DNA of 10,322 nucleotides. Source: Faecalimonas sp. (GTDB taxonomy: Bacteria; Bacillota_A; Clostridia; Lachnospirales; Lachnospiraceae). Position numbers and translations under genes: made by a program. The stretch covers positions 1-10,322 of the forward strand of contig JAPFCT010000199.1 of the NCBI GenBank assembly GCA_026169575.1, given 5' to 3'. Of the stretch, positions 1-6,707 are shown one piece after another; the stretch's first letter is position 1, and each line of letters begins with the position of its first letter. Under the pieces are notes generated by a model, which worked only from the letters and a program-made list of their open reading frames with translations, did no database searches and had not been told where the DNA came from.

Positions 1-416
1 AGATGCTGGAAAGTCTGGATATTGTCATCGTTGTGCTGATCATTTCTGCAGGGCTGTTAGCATTTGTCGTGCTTTACAACCTGAATAACATCAATATCAA
101 TGAGCGGAAGCGGGAACTCGCAACGATCAAAGTGCTTGGATTCTATGATAACGAAGTTTCTGCATATGTATATCGTGAAAATATTCTTCTGACGCTGATC
201 GGAACGGTTGTCGGAGTGATATTGGGAAGCATTCTTCACCGGTTTGTGATTACGACGGTTGAGATCGATACCGTGATGTTTGCGAGAACGATCAAGGGGA
301 TCAGTTTTCTGTACAGCGCGCTGCTCACCTGCGGGTTCTCTATATTTGTCAACTGTGTGATGTATTTCAAATTGAAGAAGATCAACATGGTGGAATCGCT
401 GAAGAGTGTTGAGTAG
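1..416 (+). CDS. FtsX-type ABC transporter permease, C-terminal part (5' end outside window)
   Basis: This is the last 137 or so residues of a larger permease; the frame is open to the left edge, so the ATG at position 3 is probably an internal Met. Three hydrophobic segments are visible at about residues 6-25, 60-81 and 102-120. The first is followed by a charged cytoplasmic stretch with ERKRELATIKVLGF, a hallmark of FtsX/MacB-type permeases, and the end (KKINMVESLKSVE) is typical of the family C-terminus. Such permeases work with an ATPase of the LolD/MacB type in lipid, peptide or antibiotic export or in sensing. The substrate cannot be read from this fragment. The gene ends at a TAG and is followed by an intrinsic terminator, so it probably closes an operon that starts upstream of the window. 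It precedes a two-component pair, a common pairing in Firmicutes, but the terminator argues for separate transcription. Confidence 0.85.
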   Translation, partial: MLESLDIVIVVLIISAGLLAFVVLYNLNNININERKRELATIKVLGFYDNEVSAYVYRENILLTLIGTVVGVILGSILHRFVITTVEIDTVMFARTIKGISFLYSALLTCGFSIFVNCVMYFKLKKINMVESLKSVE

Positions 417-499
417 CAGGAAGCAGTGAAAAAACAGCGAGAAGAACGGGAAAATCTGTCATTGCCAAATGCAGATCGTGGCCAGAAAAAAGTATCAGG

Positions 500-553
500 A
501 ATGTCTTCGGGTATGGTATAATGAATATCGTACCCGGAGACATTTTGTTTTTT
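500..553 (+). terminator. Rho-independent terminator after the FtsX permease gene
   Basis: A nearly continuous hairpin pairs 500-519 with 525-544, with a five-base loop (AATGA, 520-524). The outer arms are GTCTTCGGGTA (503-513) and TACCCGGAGAC (531-541), which match except for one G-T wobble. Two more wobbles lie in the inner part. A T-rich tract follows directly (543-546 and 548-553, broken by a G). This is the classic intrinsic terminator layout, reading on the plus strand. It separates the permease operon from the response regulator gene. Confidence 0.82.
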
Positions 554-574
554 CACAAAAGTGACACAAGTATC

Positions 575-583
575 TGGTATGAT
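575..583 (+). promoter_or_regulatory. Possible extended -10 promoter for the two-component operon
   Basis: TGGTATGAT lies 28 bases before the response regulator start and downstream of the terminator: a TG-N-TATGAT extended -10 element. No convincing -35 hexamer sits at 16-18 bases upstream, which extended -10 promoters can tolerate. A short dyad, TCAC-AAAA-GTGA (553-564), lies just upstream and could be an operator, but its arms are only four bases. The placement, after the terminator and before the ribosome binding site, supports the call more than the sequence itself. Confidence 0.38.
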
Positions 584-611
584 GGGAGAAAAACAAAGGA
601 GAGAATGGTTG

Positions 612-1289
612 ATGGATAAATTAAAAATACTGGTCGTAGATGATGAGAGCAGGATGCGAAAGCTCGTCAGAGATTTCCTGGAAAGGAGCGGATATGCTGT
701 TGTGGAAGCAGGAGACGGCATGGAGGCGATGGATATTTTCTATGAGCAAAATGACATTGCACTGATCATCCTTGATGTGATGATGCCGAAGATGGATGGC
801 TGGCAGGTATGCCGTGAGGTGCGTATGCATTCAAAAGTGCCGATCATCATGCTGACAGCAAGGGGAGAAGAGCGGGATGAACTGCAGGGATTTGAACTTG
901 GCGTAGATGAATATATTTCCAAACCGTTCAGTCCGAAGATCCTTGTCGCAAGAGTGGAGGCGATTTTAAGGAGGACGAATGTATTTGCAGCGGATGAAGT
1001 GGTGGATGCAGGCGGTATTGTCGTGGATAAAGCTGCCCATGAAGTAAAGATCGACGGAGTTCCGGTGGATTTAAGCTACAAAGAATTTGAACTGTTATCT
1101 TACTTTATCGAGAATCAGGGAATTGCGCTCTCCAGAGAGAAGATTTTAAATAACGTATGGAACTATGACTATTTCGGAGATGCGAGGACGATTGACACGC
1201 ATGTCAAGAAGCTGCGGAACAAGCTGGGTGACAAAGGGGAGTATATCAAGACCATCTGGGGCATGGGCTACAAGTTTGAGGTGGAATGA
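612..1289 (+). CDS. OmpR/PhoB-family response regulator
   Basis: A 225-residue cytoplasmic DNA-binding response regulator. The receiver domain spans about residues 4-115: acidic pair D10/D11, phosphoacceptor D55 within LDVMMPKMDGW, switch residues T82 and Y101, and K104 in KPF. The winged-helix OmpR-type domain spans about 128-225, with the usual DxHVKKLRNKLG and the terminal IKTIWGMGYKF. All key residues are present, so it should be active. I chose the ATG at 612 because AGGAGAG (597-603) sits eight bases upstream; a GTG at 561 in the same frame has no ribosome binding site and would add 17 unconserved residues. The stop overlaps the start of the kinase gene, so the two are translationally coupled and almost certainly form a cognate pair. 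Target genes cannot be told from sequence. It resembles PhoP/VanR-like regulators in general, not one identifiable member. Confidence 0.95.
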   Translation: MDKLKILVVDDESRMRKLVRDFLERSGYAVVEAGDGMEAMDIFYEQNDIALIILDVMMPKMDGWQVCREVRMHSKVPIIMLTARGEERDELQGFELGVDEYISKPFSPKILVARVEAILRRTNVFAADEVVDAGGIVVDKAAHEVKIDGVPVDLSYKEFELLSYFIENQGIALSREKILNNVWNYDYFGDARTIDTHVKKLRNKLGDKGEYIKTIWGMGYKFEVE

Positions 1290-2749
1290 TGAGAGATTCG
1301 ATCAAACGCCAGATTGCGATTTTAAGTATCGGCATCGTTGTATTCACGATGATCATTGCTCTTTTGATCAATGGTCGGTTCATGGAAGGCTATTATGTCG
1401 CAAATAAAGAGGAAGATCTAAAAAGCATGTACCATATGCTTGACCAGTCTGTCGGAAGCAGCGTCCTTTATGCGGAATCACTGGAAGATATGAAGCGGCT
1501 TGCAGAGCGGGCAAACATATCTTTTATCGTGCGTGACCGCGTGGGGAATCCGGTACTCAGTATGATGACAGAAGGAGAAGATGAGCTGAACAGCCAGTTA
1601 AACGGATATCTGCTTGATAAGCAGGATGGAAAAATCCTGGAACAGACGTCTTCCTATGAAATCCGAAAAGCGAAGGATATCAAAAGCAGGACCGAATATA
1701 TTGAAATGTGGGGAAGCTTTGACAAGGGATATCATTTCCTGATCCGGACACCACTTGAGAGTATCCGGGAAGGGGCAAAGCTTTCTACGAGGTTTCTTGC
1801 GTATGTCGGCTGTATTATGATCGGGGTGAGCTGTATTCTTGTCTGGTATTTTTCCAGAAAGATCACAGATCCGATCATGGAGCTTGCCATGCTCTCGCAG
1901 AAGATGGCAAATCTTGATTTCAATGCCAAATACACAAGCGGCGGCGACAATGAGATCGGGGTATTAGGAGACAGCTTTAACCGGATGTCGGAGAAGCTGG
2001 AGCAGACGATCTCGCAGTTAAAAACCGCAAACTCAGAATTGCAGAAGGATATTGAGCAGAAAGAAAAGCAGGAAGAGCGCCGCAAGGAATTTATCGGAAA
2101 CGTATCACATGAACTGAAGACGCCGATCGCGCTGATCCAGGGATATGCAGAAGGACTGAAAGAAGGGATTCATGATGATCCGGAGAGTATGGAATTTTAC
2201 TGTGACGTCATTATCGATGAGGCAAACAAGATGAATCAGATGGTGAAAAATCTGCTGACGTTAAATCAGCTGGAGTCCGGCGATGACGGACTGTCCATGA
2301 CGAGATTTGATCTGTCAGGACTGATCCGCGGGGTACTGCAAAGTTGTGAGATCTTAATTCAGCAGGCGGAGGCAAAGGTAAACCTGAAAATGGAAGAGCC
2401 GGTCTATGTGTGGGCAGATGAATTTAAGACGGAACAAGTGCTGCGAAATTATATCAGCAACGCGATCCACCATGTGGAAGGAGAGCGGATCATTGAGATC
2501 AAAGTGACAGAAAAGGAAGAAAAAGCGCACATTTCTGTGTTTAATACCGGAAAATCGATCCCGCAGGAAGATGTGGAGCGGATCTGGGATAAGTTTTACA
2601 AAGTAGATAAGGCGCACTCGCGGGAGTATGGCGGAAACGGGATCGGGCTTTCTATCGTCAAGGCGATCATGGAGTCCTTCCAGCAGAATTTCGGAGTGGA
2701 AAACTATGACAATGGGGCAGCATTCTGGTTCGAGTTAGATATGAAATAG
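1286..2749 (+). CDS. Membrane sensor histidine kinase (HAMP-HisKA-HATPase_c)
   Basis: A 487-residue kinase that phosphorylates the regulator encoded just before it. Visible order: TM1 at about residues 10-28; an extracytoplasmic sensor region of about 140 residues (30-168); TM2 at about 170-189; HAMP at about 190-243; a coiled-coil linker; an H-box with the phosphorylated H275 in SHELKTPIALIQGYAEG; an N-box around N392 (NYISNAIHH); an F-box (IWDKFYKVD); and a G2 box GGNGIG at 449-454. All catalytic motifs are intact. The large outer loop distinguishes it from the short intramembrane-sensing BceS-type kinases that partner many FtsX permeases. A direct role in sensing through the neighbouring permease is therefore not implied. 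The gene has two consecutive ATGs (1286 and 1289). The first gives an ATGA overlap with the regulator stop; the second is better spaced from GAGGT (1278-1282). The ligand is unknown. Confidence 0.95.
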   Translation: MMRDSIKRQIAILSIGIVVFTMIIALLINGRFMEGYYVANKEEDLKSMYHMLDQSVGSSVLYAESLEDMKRLAERANISFIVRDRVGNPVLSMMTEGEDELNSQLNGYLLDKQDGKILEQTSSYEIRKAKDIKSRTEYIEMWGSFDKGYHFLIRTPLESIREGAKLSTRFLAYVGCIMIGVSCILVWYFSRKITDPIMELAMLSQKMANLDFNAKYTSGGDNEIGVLGDSFNRMSEKLEQTISQLKTANSELQKDIEQKEKQEERRKEFIGNVSHELKTPIALIQGYAEGLKEGIHDDPESMEFYCDVIIDEANKMNQMVKNLLTLNQLESGDDGLSMTRFDLSGLIRGVLQSCEILIQQAEAKVNLKMEEPVYVWADEFKTEQVLRNYISNAIHHVEGERIIEIKVTEKEEKAHISVFNTGKSIPQEDVERIWDKFYKVDKAHSREYGGNGIGLSIVKAIMESFQQNFGVENYDNGAAFWFELDMK

Positions 2750-2847
2750 CCGATATCCGTGGAAAAAAGAACAGGGAAAAAGATAGCAAGAGGATAAGGA
2801 AAAACAAAGAACAGAAGAAAAGTTGGAAAAAGCAGGAGGAAGAGAAG

Positions 2848-3528
2848 ATGCCGGCAATTAGCGGAGCTTGGTTAGAAGCGTTAAAGGGAGAATTTAAGAA
2901 GCCATATTATAAGAAATTATTTGAGACAGTCAATCAGGAATACCGGACAAGACAGATTTTTCCACCGGCGGATGATGTGTTCAATGCATTTCATCTGACG
3001 CCGTTAAATGAAGTGAAAGTAGTCATTTTAGGGCAGGATCCGTATCACAATGTAGGGCAGGCGCATGGACTCTGCTTTTCTGTGAAACCGGAAGTGGATA
3101 TTCCGCCGTCGCTGGTGAATATTTACCAGGAGCTGCATGATGATCTCGGATGTGAGATTCCAAACCACGGATATCTTGTAAAATGGGCGAAGCAAGGGGT
3201 ATTGATGCTCAATACGGTTCTGACCGTGCGCGCTCATCAGGCAAATTCTCACCGGGGGATCGGCTGGGAGGAATTTACAGATGCGGCGATCCGGGTGCTC
3301 AACGAGCAGGACCGCCCGATCGTATTTATCTTGTGGGGAAGACCGGCGCAGACAAAGAAAGCGATGTTAAATAATCCGAAGCATCTGATTCTGGAAGCGC
3401 CGCATCCAAGCCCGCTTTCTGCCTACCGCGGATTTTTCGGAAGCAGACCGTTTAGCCAGACAAATGCATTTCTGGAGGCAAACGGGGTGGCTCCGATCGA
3501 CTGGCAGATTGATCCGATTGCGCGGTAA
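2848..3528 (+). CDS. ung: Uracil-DNA glycosylase, family 1
   Basis: A 226-residue cytoplasmic base-excision repair enzyme that removes uracil, from cytosine deamination or dUMP incorporation, from DNA. The family 1 motifs are all present: the water-activating loop GQDPYH with catalytic D64, the Pro-rich segment (IPPSL), LLNTVLTV, and the minor-groove Leu loop HPSPLSAYRGFFG with catalytic H186. Length matches the usual 220-230 residues, so the gene is complete. The ATG at 2848 has AGGAGGA (2834-2840) seven bases upstream. The 98-base gap after the kinase is strikingly A/G-rich and holds no recognisable terminator, so some read-through from the two-component operon is possible. There is no functional link to that pair. 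Confidence 0.97.
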   Translation: MPAISGAWLEALKGEFKKPYYKKLFETVNQEYRTRQIFPPADDVFNAFHLTPLNEVKVVILGQDPYHNVGQAHGLCFSVKPEVDIPPSLVNIYQELHDDLGCEIPNHGYLVKWAKQGVLMLNTVLTVRAHQANSHRGIGWEEFTDAAIRVLNEQDRPIVFILWGRPAQTKKAMLNNPKHLILEAPHPSPLSAYRGFFGSRPFSQTNAFLEANGVAPIDWQIDPIAR

Positions 3529-3641
3529 AAGAAAAGGATACTTCTTTTATGCAGGGAAGAAGATTTGTTTGTACAGAGCAGGCGAGAGACATCGGTGACA
3601 GTGATGGAGCAGGATTGCAACGTATGGAGAGGAGAATAAGG

Positions 3642-5156
3642 ATGGAAAAGTATGATCTGCTGATTATCGGCGCCGGACCAGGGGGATATGTGGCGGCGCT
3701 TGAGGCAGCAAAACGAGGAATGAAAGTGCTTGTCGTGGATAAGAAAGAAGCGGGGGGAACCTGTGTGAACAGAGGATGTATCCCGACCAAGGCGCTGCTG
3801 CATGCTTCCACGATCTACAAGGATATGAAGGAATGTGAGAAATTCGGATTGTATGCAAAAGAAATCGGATTTGACATGCAGAAATTATATCGCTATAAGG
3901 AAGAGTCTGTTGTGGAGATGCGAAATGCGATCGAGGAGGAGTTCCAAAGACTTGGTGTTACCTTTGTGCAGGGAACTGCGCAGGTGCAGGAAGACAAGCG
4001 TGTGGTCGTAAAGCGCACATCGAAGACGATATGGAAAAATAATTCTGACGGTGCAGGGGCAGATATTGGAGAAGATTTGATATCTGCCACAGACACGGTT
4101 GTCTATGAGGCAGACAAGATCCTGATCGCCTCCGGCGCGGCGCCGAGAAGACTTGGGATTTCGGGAGAGGAACTGCCGGAAGTGATGACAAGCGAGGAGC
4201 TGCTGCAGGCAAATGACAGATGTTATGACCGACTGGTTGTTGTGGGAGGTGGTGTCATCGGGCTTGAGATCGCCACAGTATTTCAGGCGCTCGGCTCGGA
4301 AGTAACGGTCATAGAACTGGGAGAGCGGCTGCTTCCATCGATGGATATCGAGTTTGCCGAGGCGTTGGAGAAGATTCTTGTAGGGCGTGGGAGCCGGGTC
4401 TATAAGAAAAGCCTGATGGAGCGGTTCGAGAAAGCGGAGAATGGTGTGAATTGTTACTTGATGTCGGATGGGAAAAAGCAGATTCTTCCGGCAGATGCCG
4501 TGCTTGTATCGGTAGGCAGGGATCCCTATACAGAAGAATTATTTGCGCCGGAACTGAAGATCCGCATGGATCACGGCAAAGTGCTTGTCAACGAATTTTT
4601 CATGACCAATATCCCGGGCATCTATGCGATCGGAGATGTGATCGGCGGAGTCCAGCTTGCCCATGTGGCTTCCGCGCAGGCAAAATATGTTGTGGAGCGC
4701 ATGAATAATCTGGAGCCGTCCGTGATTTTATCTATCGTACCAAGCTGTCTGTTTGTCTCGATGTCGATCATTCCGAACTGTCTGTATCTGAATCCGGAGA
4801 TCGCCACGGTCGGACTGACCGAAGAAGAGGCAGAAAAGAAGGGAATCCCGGTGCGTTGTGGACGGTACCGGATGGATGCCAACGGACAGACGATCTTATC
4901 AAAAGAGGAAGTCGGTTTTATCAAAGTGCTGTTTGCAGCAGACAGTGATGTACTGCTTGGCGCACAGATCATGTGCCAGCGGGCAACAGATATGATCGGG
5001 GAACTGGCAACAGCAATCGCCAACGGTCTGACTTCCAGACAGCTGATGTATGCGATGCGTGCACATCCGACCTTTAATGAGGCAGTCTCCAAGGCGGTGG
5101 AAGACAGCAGGGAAGAGAAAAATCTGCAATCAAGTCTTATTAAGAAAACAAAGTAA
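3642..5156 (+). CDS. lpdA: Dihydrolipoamide dehydrogenase-like FAD/NAD disulfide oxidoreductase
   Basis: A 504-residue class I pyridine nucleotide-disulfide oxidoreductase. Dihydrolipoamide dehydrogenase reoxidises lipoyl groups of 2-oxoacid dehydrogenases or the glycine cleavage system with NAD+. Seen: FAD-binding GAGPGG at 10-15; redox disulfide C41/C46 in GGTCVNRGCIPTK; NAD-binding GGGVIG at 202-207; second FAD motif with D332 in AIGDVIGG; and the C-terminal dyad H475/E480 in HPTFNE that acts on the partner subunit. It is about 35 residues longer than the usual 465-475. The surplus is an insert around 125-151 and an 11-residue internal duplication at 364-385. No E1, E2, lipoate or glycine-cleavage gene is nearby, so its partner is unknown, and a different disulfide reductase role is possible. 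The ATG at 3642 follows AGAGGAG (3628-3634) at seven bases; an in-frame ATG at 3549 has no such site. Confidence 0.88.
   Translation: MEKYDLLIIGAGPGGYVAALEAAKRGMKVLVVDKKEAGGTCVNRGCIPTKALLHASTIYKDMKECEKFGLYAKEIGFDMQKLYRYKEESVVEMRNAIEEEFQRLGVTFVQGTAQVQEDKRVVVKRTSKTIWKNNSDGAGADIGEDLISATDTVVYEADKILIASGAAPRRLGISGEELPEVMTSEELLQANDRCYDRLVVVGGGVIGLEIATVFQALGSEVTVIELGERLLPSMDIEFAEALEKILVGRGSRVYKKSLMERFEKAENGVNCYLMSDGKKQILPADAVLVSVGRDPYTEELFAPELKIRMDHGKVLVNEFFMTNIPGIYAIGDVIGGVQLAHVASAQAKYVVERMNNLEPSVILSIVPSCLFVSMSIIPNCLYLNPEIATVGLTEEEAEKKGIPVRCGRYRMDANGQTILSKEEVGFIKVLFAADSDVLLGAQIMCQRATDMIGELATAIANGLTSRQLMYAMRAHPTFNEAVSKAVEDSREEKNLQSSLIKKTK
4731..4796 (+). repeat. Imperfect 33-bp tandem duplication inside the lpdA-like gene
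   Basis: Two adjacent in-frame 33-bp units (4731-4763 and 4764-4796) encode SIVPSCLFVSM and SIIPNCLYLNP. Both carry the core S-I-x-P-x-C-L-aromatic. By my count 20 of 33 bases agree. The second copy joins the conserved PEIATVG at the start of the dimerisation domain and is clearly the original family segment. The first copy is extra relative to ordinary dihydrolipoamide dehydrogenases, where a single PxCxY motif is expected. Confidence 0.6.
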
Positions 5157-5193
5157 ATATTAAAATGAAAACAGAAAGAAGAGAGGGATCAGA

Positions 5194-5232
5194 ATGCATC
5201 AGGCGGATGATCGCAGCCTATTGGGAGAATAG
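5194..5232 (+). CDS. Putative 12-residue leader peptide upstream of the MATE gene
   Basis: ATG at 5194 opens a 12-codon frame, MHQADDRSLLGE, closed by TAG at 5230-5232. A purine-rich site GAGAGGG (5181-5187) lies six bases before the ATG, so it has the signals of a translated ORF. Its last codons run through the 5' arm, loop and part of the 3' arm of a perfect hairpin (5214-5236), so a ribosome on it would decide which downstream structures can form. No family assignment is possible at this length. The peptide shows no run of one amino acid that would suggest amino-acid-starvation attenuation, so drug-dependent stalling is the more natural model. Its translation is an inference. Confidence 0.45.
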   Translation: MHQADDRSLLGE

Positions 5233-5286
5233 GCTGTATAGGTAGATTCTCCCAGAATGAATTAAAAAAATAATCATCAGGGAGAA
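5214..5286 (+). promoter_or_regulatory. Candidate translational attenuator controlling the MATE gene
   Basis: Four segments can form exclusive pairs. Segments 1 and 2: CAGCCTATT (5214-5222) and AATAGGCTG (5228-5236) form a perfect 9-bp stem with a five-base loop. Segments 2 and 3: TGGGAGAAT (5222-5230) and ATTCTCCCA (5246-5254) form an alternative perfect 9-bp stem. Segments 3 and 4: TTCTCCC (5247-5253) is exactly complementary to GGGAGAA (5280-5286), the Shine-Dalgarno region of the MATE gene, and a small inner helix (5258-5264 with 5271-5276) can stack on it. With 1:2 formed, 3 is free to hide the ribosome binding site; with 2:3 formed, it is exposed. Neither hairpin is followed by a T-run, so translational control fits better than transcription termination. 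The complementarity is seen directly; the switching is inferred. Confidence 0.6.
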
Positions 5287-5292
5287 ATAAAA

Positions 5293-6573
5293 ATGAAATA
5301 TCAAAAAGAAATGGTACAGATTCATCGGATGGCAGTCCCGATTTTGATGAATTATGCACTTGCCAGTGTATTTGAAATGTTTGATGAGGCGATCGTGGGG
5401 CACTATTCTGTAGAAGGTTTTGCACTTGTGGGAGTGGCGGCATCTATTCTCTATACGATTACTGGGGCGCTTGGAATCTTGTCTTCGGCATTTCATATCC
5501 TTGCGGCAGAACTGTCCGGAAGGCAAGAGTATGGTAAGCTGGAACAGACATTTGCGGCAGCAAAGTTATTGGCAGCGGGGATAGGAGGTGGATTCGTACT
5601 GGTAAGTCTCCTTGGCGGCAGATGGTTTTTCGGAAACATCTATACAGTTTCCAGGAGGGGACTGGAAGAACTGCTTTCCTATTTTTATCCGGCATCGATC
5701 ACTGTCTTACAAAATATGATCTGGTTTCAATATGCGGTGTATTTCCGGAATCGTTATAATACAAAGATTGGCGTATATGCTACCGGAGTGTCTATCATTG
5801 TCAATCTGTTCTTTGACGTTGTGCTTGTTTATGGAAAAGCAGGATTTCCCAGGATGGGAGTGGCAGGAGCAGCATGGGGAAGTGTGATTGGGCTTGGCTG
5901 TGGCTTGCTTGTCTATCAGATTCCATATTACAGAGTGCGCTGTGCCAGAACTGGAAATATTCAAGAACCGATAAAAAGAATCTTATGGAGTTATCCCGCA
6001 CTGTTTGGGCAGGAATTGTTTGAAAGCACCATTTTTGTCCTGATTGTACAAGGAGCAGCAGTACATCTTGGGACAGAGCAGCTGGCAGTCTATAAACTGG
6101 TGGACATTGTATACGGGATAATTGGCCTTCTGGTAGTTGCATACGCTTCGGCTGCACAGACTTGTGCATTGCAGAGTCGGGCGGCCGGGAACCGGAAAGA
6201 AACAAAAATATATTTGAGAGTCGGACAGTGTGCGGCCTTTGCCGTGACCGGAAGTCTCTGTCTGCTCTGCGGGGTATTTCAGGAAGAATTACTTGGAAGT
6301 GTGGTTACTGACCGGGGAGTTACGGAGATGGCAGTACCGTTTTTATATCTGGTGTTTGTACTTACAATGATTCGGATTCCATATCAGGTGTTTCTGACTT
6401 ATCTGCAGGGGAGTGGATGGGAACAGAAGGTATTTCTGTACACTGCAGTTGGGACGCTTCTTGCAGGAGGTGCTGTACTTGGCGCGAGCAGAAGATGGGG
6501 GCTTACGGGAATTTATTCGGTGATGATCGGAGAAACGGCGATTCTTGCGTGGATCTATGGCAAATGGATTTGA
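5293..6573 (+). CDS. MATE-family multidrug/metabolite efflux transporter
   Basis: A 426-residue polytopic membrane protein, very hydrophobic throughout with room for about 12 helices, as expected for MATE (multidrug and toxic compound extrusion) proteins, slightly shorter than the usual 440-460. Family signs: the N-terminal MAVPILMNYALASVFEMFD followed by AIVGHYS, where the family usually has a D-x-x-x-V/I-G-x stretch, and NLFFDVVLVYG then GFPRMGVAGAAWGSVIG at about residues 175-200, the characteristic N-x-x-x-D...G-x-x-G-A-A segment. It would export cationic or amphipathic compounds using a Na+ or H+ gradient; the substrate is unknown. The ATG at 5293 has AGGGAG (5279-5284) eight bases upstream. 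This site is complementary to an upstream segment, so the gene is probably under leader control. It is the last gene of the plus-strand run and ends 55 bases before a strong terminator. Confidence 0.92.
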   Translation: MKYQKEMVQIHRMAVPILMNYALASVFEMFDEAIVGHYSVEGFALVGVAASILYTITGALGILSSAFHILAAELSGRQEYGKLEQTFAAAKLLAAGIGGGFVLVSLLGGRWFFGNIYTVSRRGLEELLSYFYPASITVLQNMIWFQYAVYFRNRYNTKIGVYATGVSIIVNLFFDVVLVYGKAGFPRMGVAGAAWGSVIGLGCGLLVYQIPYYRVRCARTGNIQEPIKRILWSYPALFGQELFESTIFVLIVQGAAVHLGTEQLAVYKLVDIVYGIIGLLVVAYASAAQTCALQSRAAGNRKETKIYLRVGQCAAFAVTGSLCLLCGVFQEELLGSVVTDRGVTEMAVPFLYLVFVLTMIRIPYQVFLTYLQGSGWEQKVFLYTAVGTLLAGGAVLGASRRWGLTGIYSVMIGETAILAWIYGKWI

Positions 6574-6628
6574 AAAAACGCGGAGTGAAATACGATTGAA
6601 CATTACTTTCAATAGAATAGAAATATAG

Positions 6629-6681
6629 AAACACAACCTCTGGAGTGAATGGAAAGTACACGTTGAGAGGTTGTGTTTTTT
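6629..6681 (+). terminator. Strong intrinsic terminator, probably bidirectional
   Basis: A perfect 13-bp stem pairs 6629-6641 with 6666-6678 (core ACACAACCTCT / AGAGGTTGTGT), with a 24-base loop, and runs into TTTTTT (6676-6681); a second T-run follows at 6686-6692. It ends transcription of the MATE gene. On the minus strand the same stem is followed by a moderately T-rich stretch, so it likely also serves the convergent acetyltransferase gene, which stops at 6708. Confidence 0.9.
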
Positions 6682-6707
6682 AGAGTTTTTTTGGAATGAC
6701 CGTAGTC

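Noticed and set aside
517..522. Perfect TATAAT with a TG two bases upstream, looking like an extended -10 promoter
   Set aside because: It lies within the stem and loop of a long inverted repeat followed by a T-rich tract, which is better explained as a terminator. A promoter here is not excluded but is second best.
561..611. GTG at 561 as the response regulator start
   Set aside because: No ribosome binding site precedes it, the added residues are not receiver-domain sequence, and the ATG at 612 has a well-placed AGGAGAG.
3525..3556. AAAAGAA/TTCTTTT inverted repeat after ung as a terminator
   Set aside because: The stem is made almost only of A-T pairs with a mismatch and has no proper T-run, so it is unlikely to end transcription.
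3549..3641. ATG at 3549 as the start of the LPD-like gene
   Set aside because: There is no ribosome binding site; the added 31 residues precede the normal N-terminal strand and FAD motif and read like untranslated sequence.
5214..5254. H-type pseudoknot or preQ1-like riboswitch ahead of the MATE gene
   Set aside because: The loop GGGAG can pair with CTCCC downstream, but no base would be left to cross the groove, and I see no match to a known aptamer. The leader-ORF attenuator explains more of the sequence.
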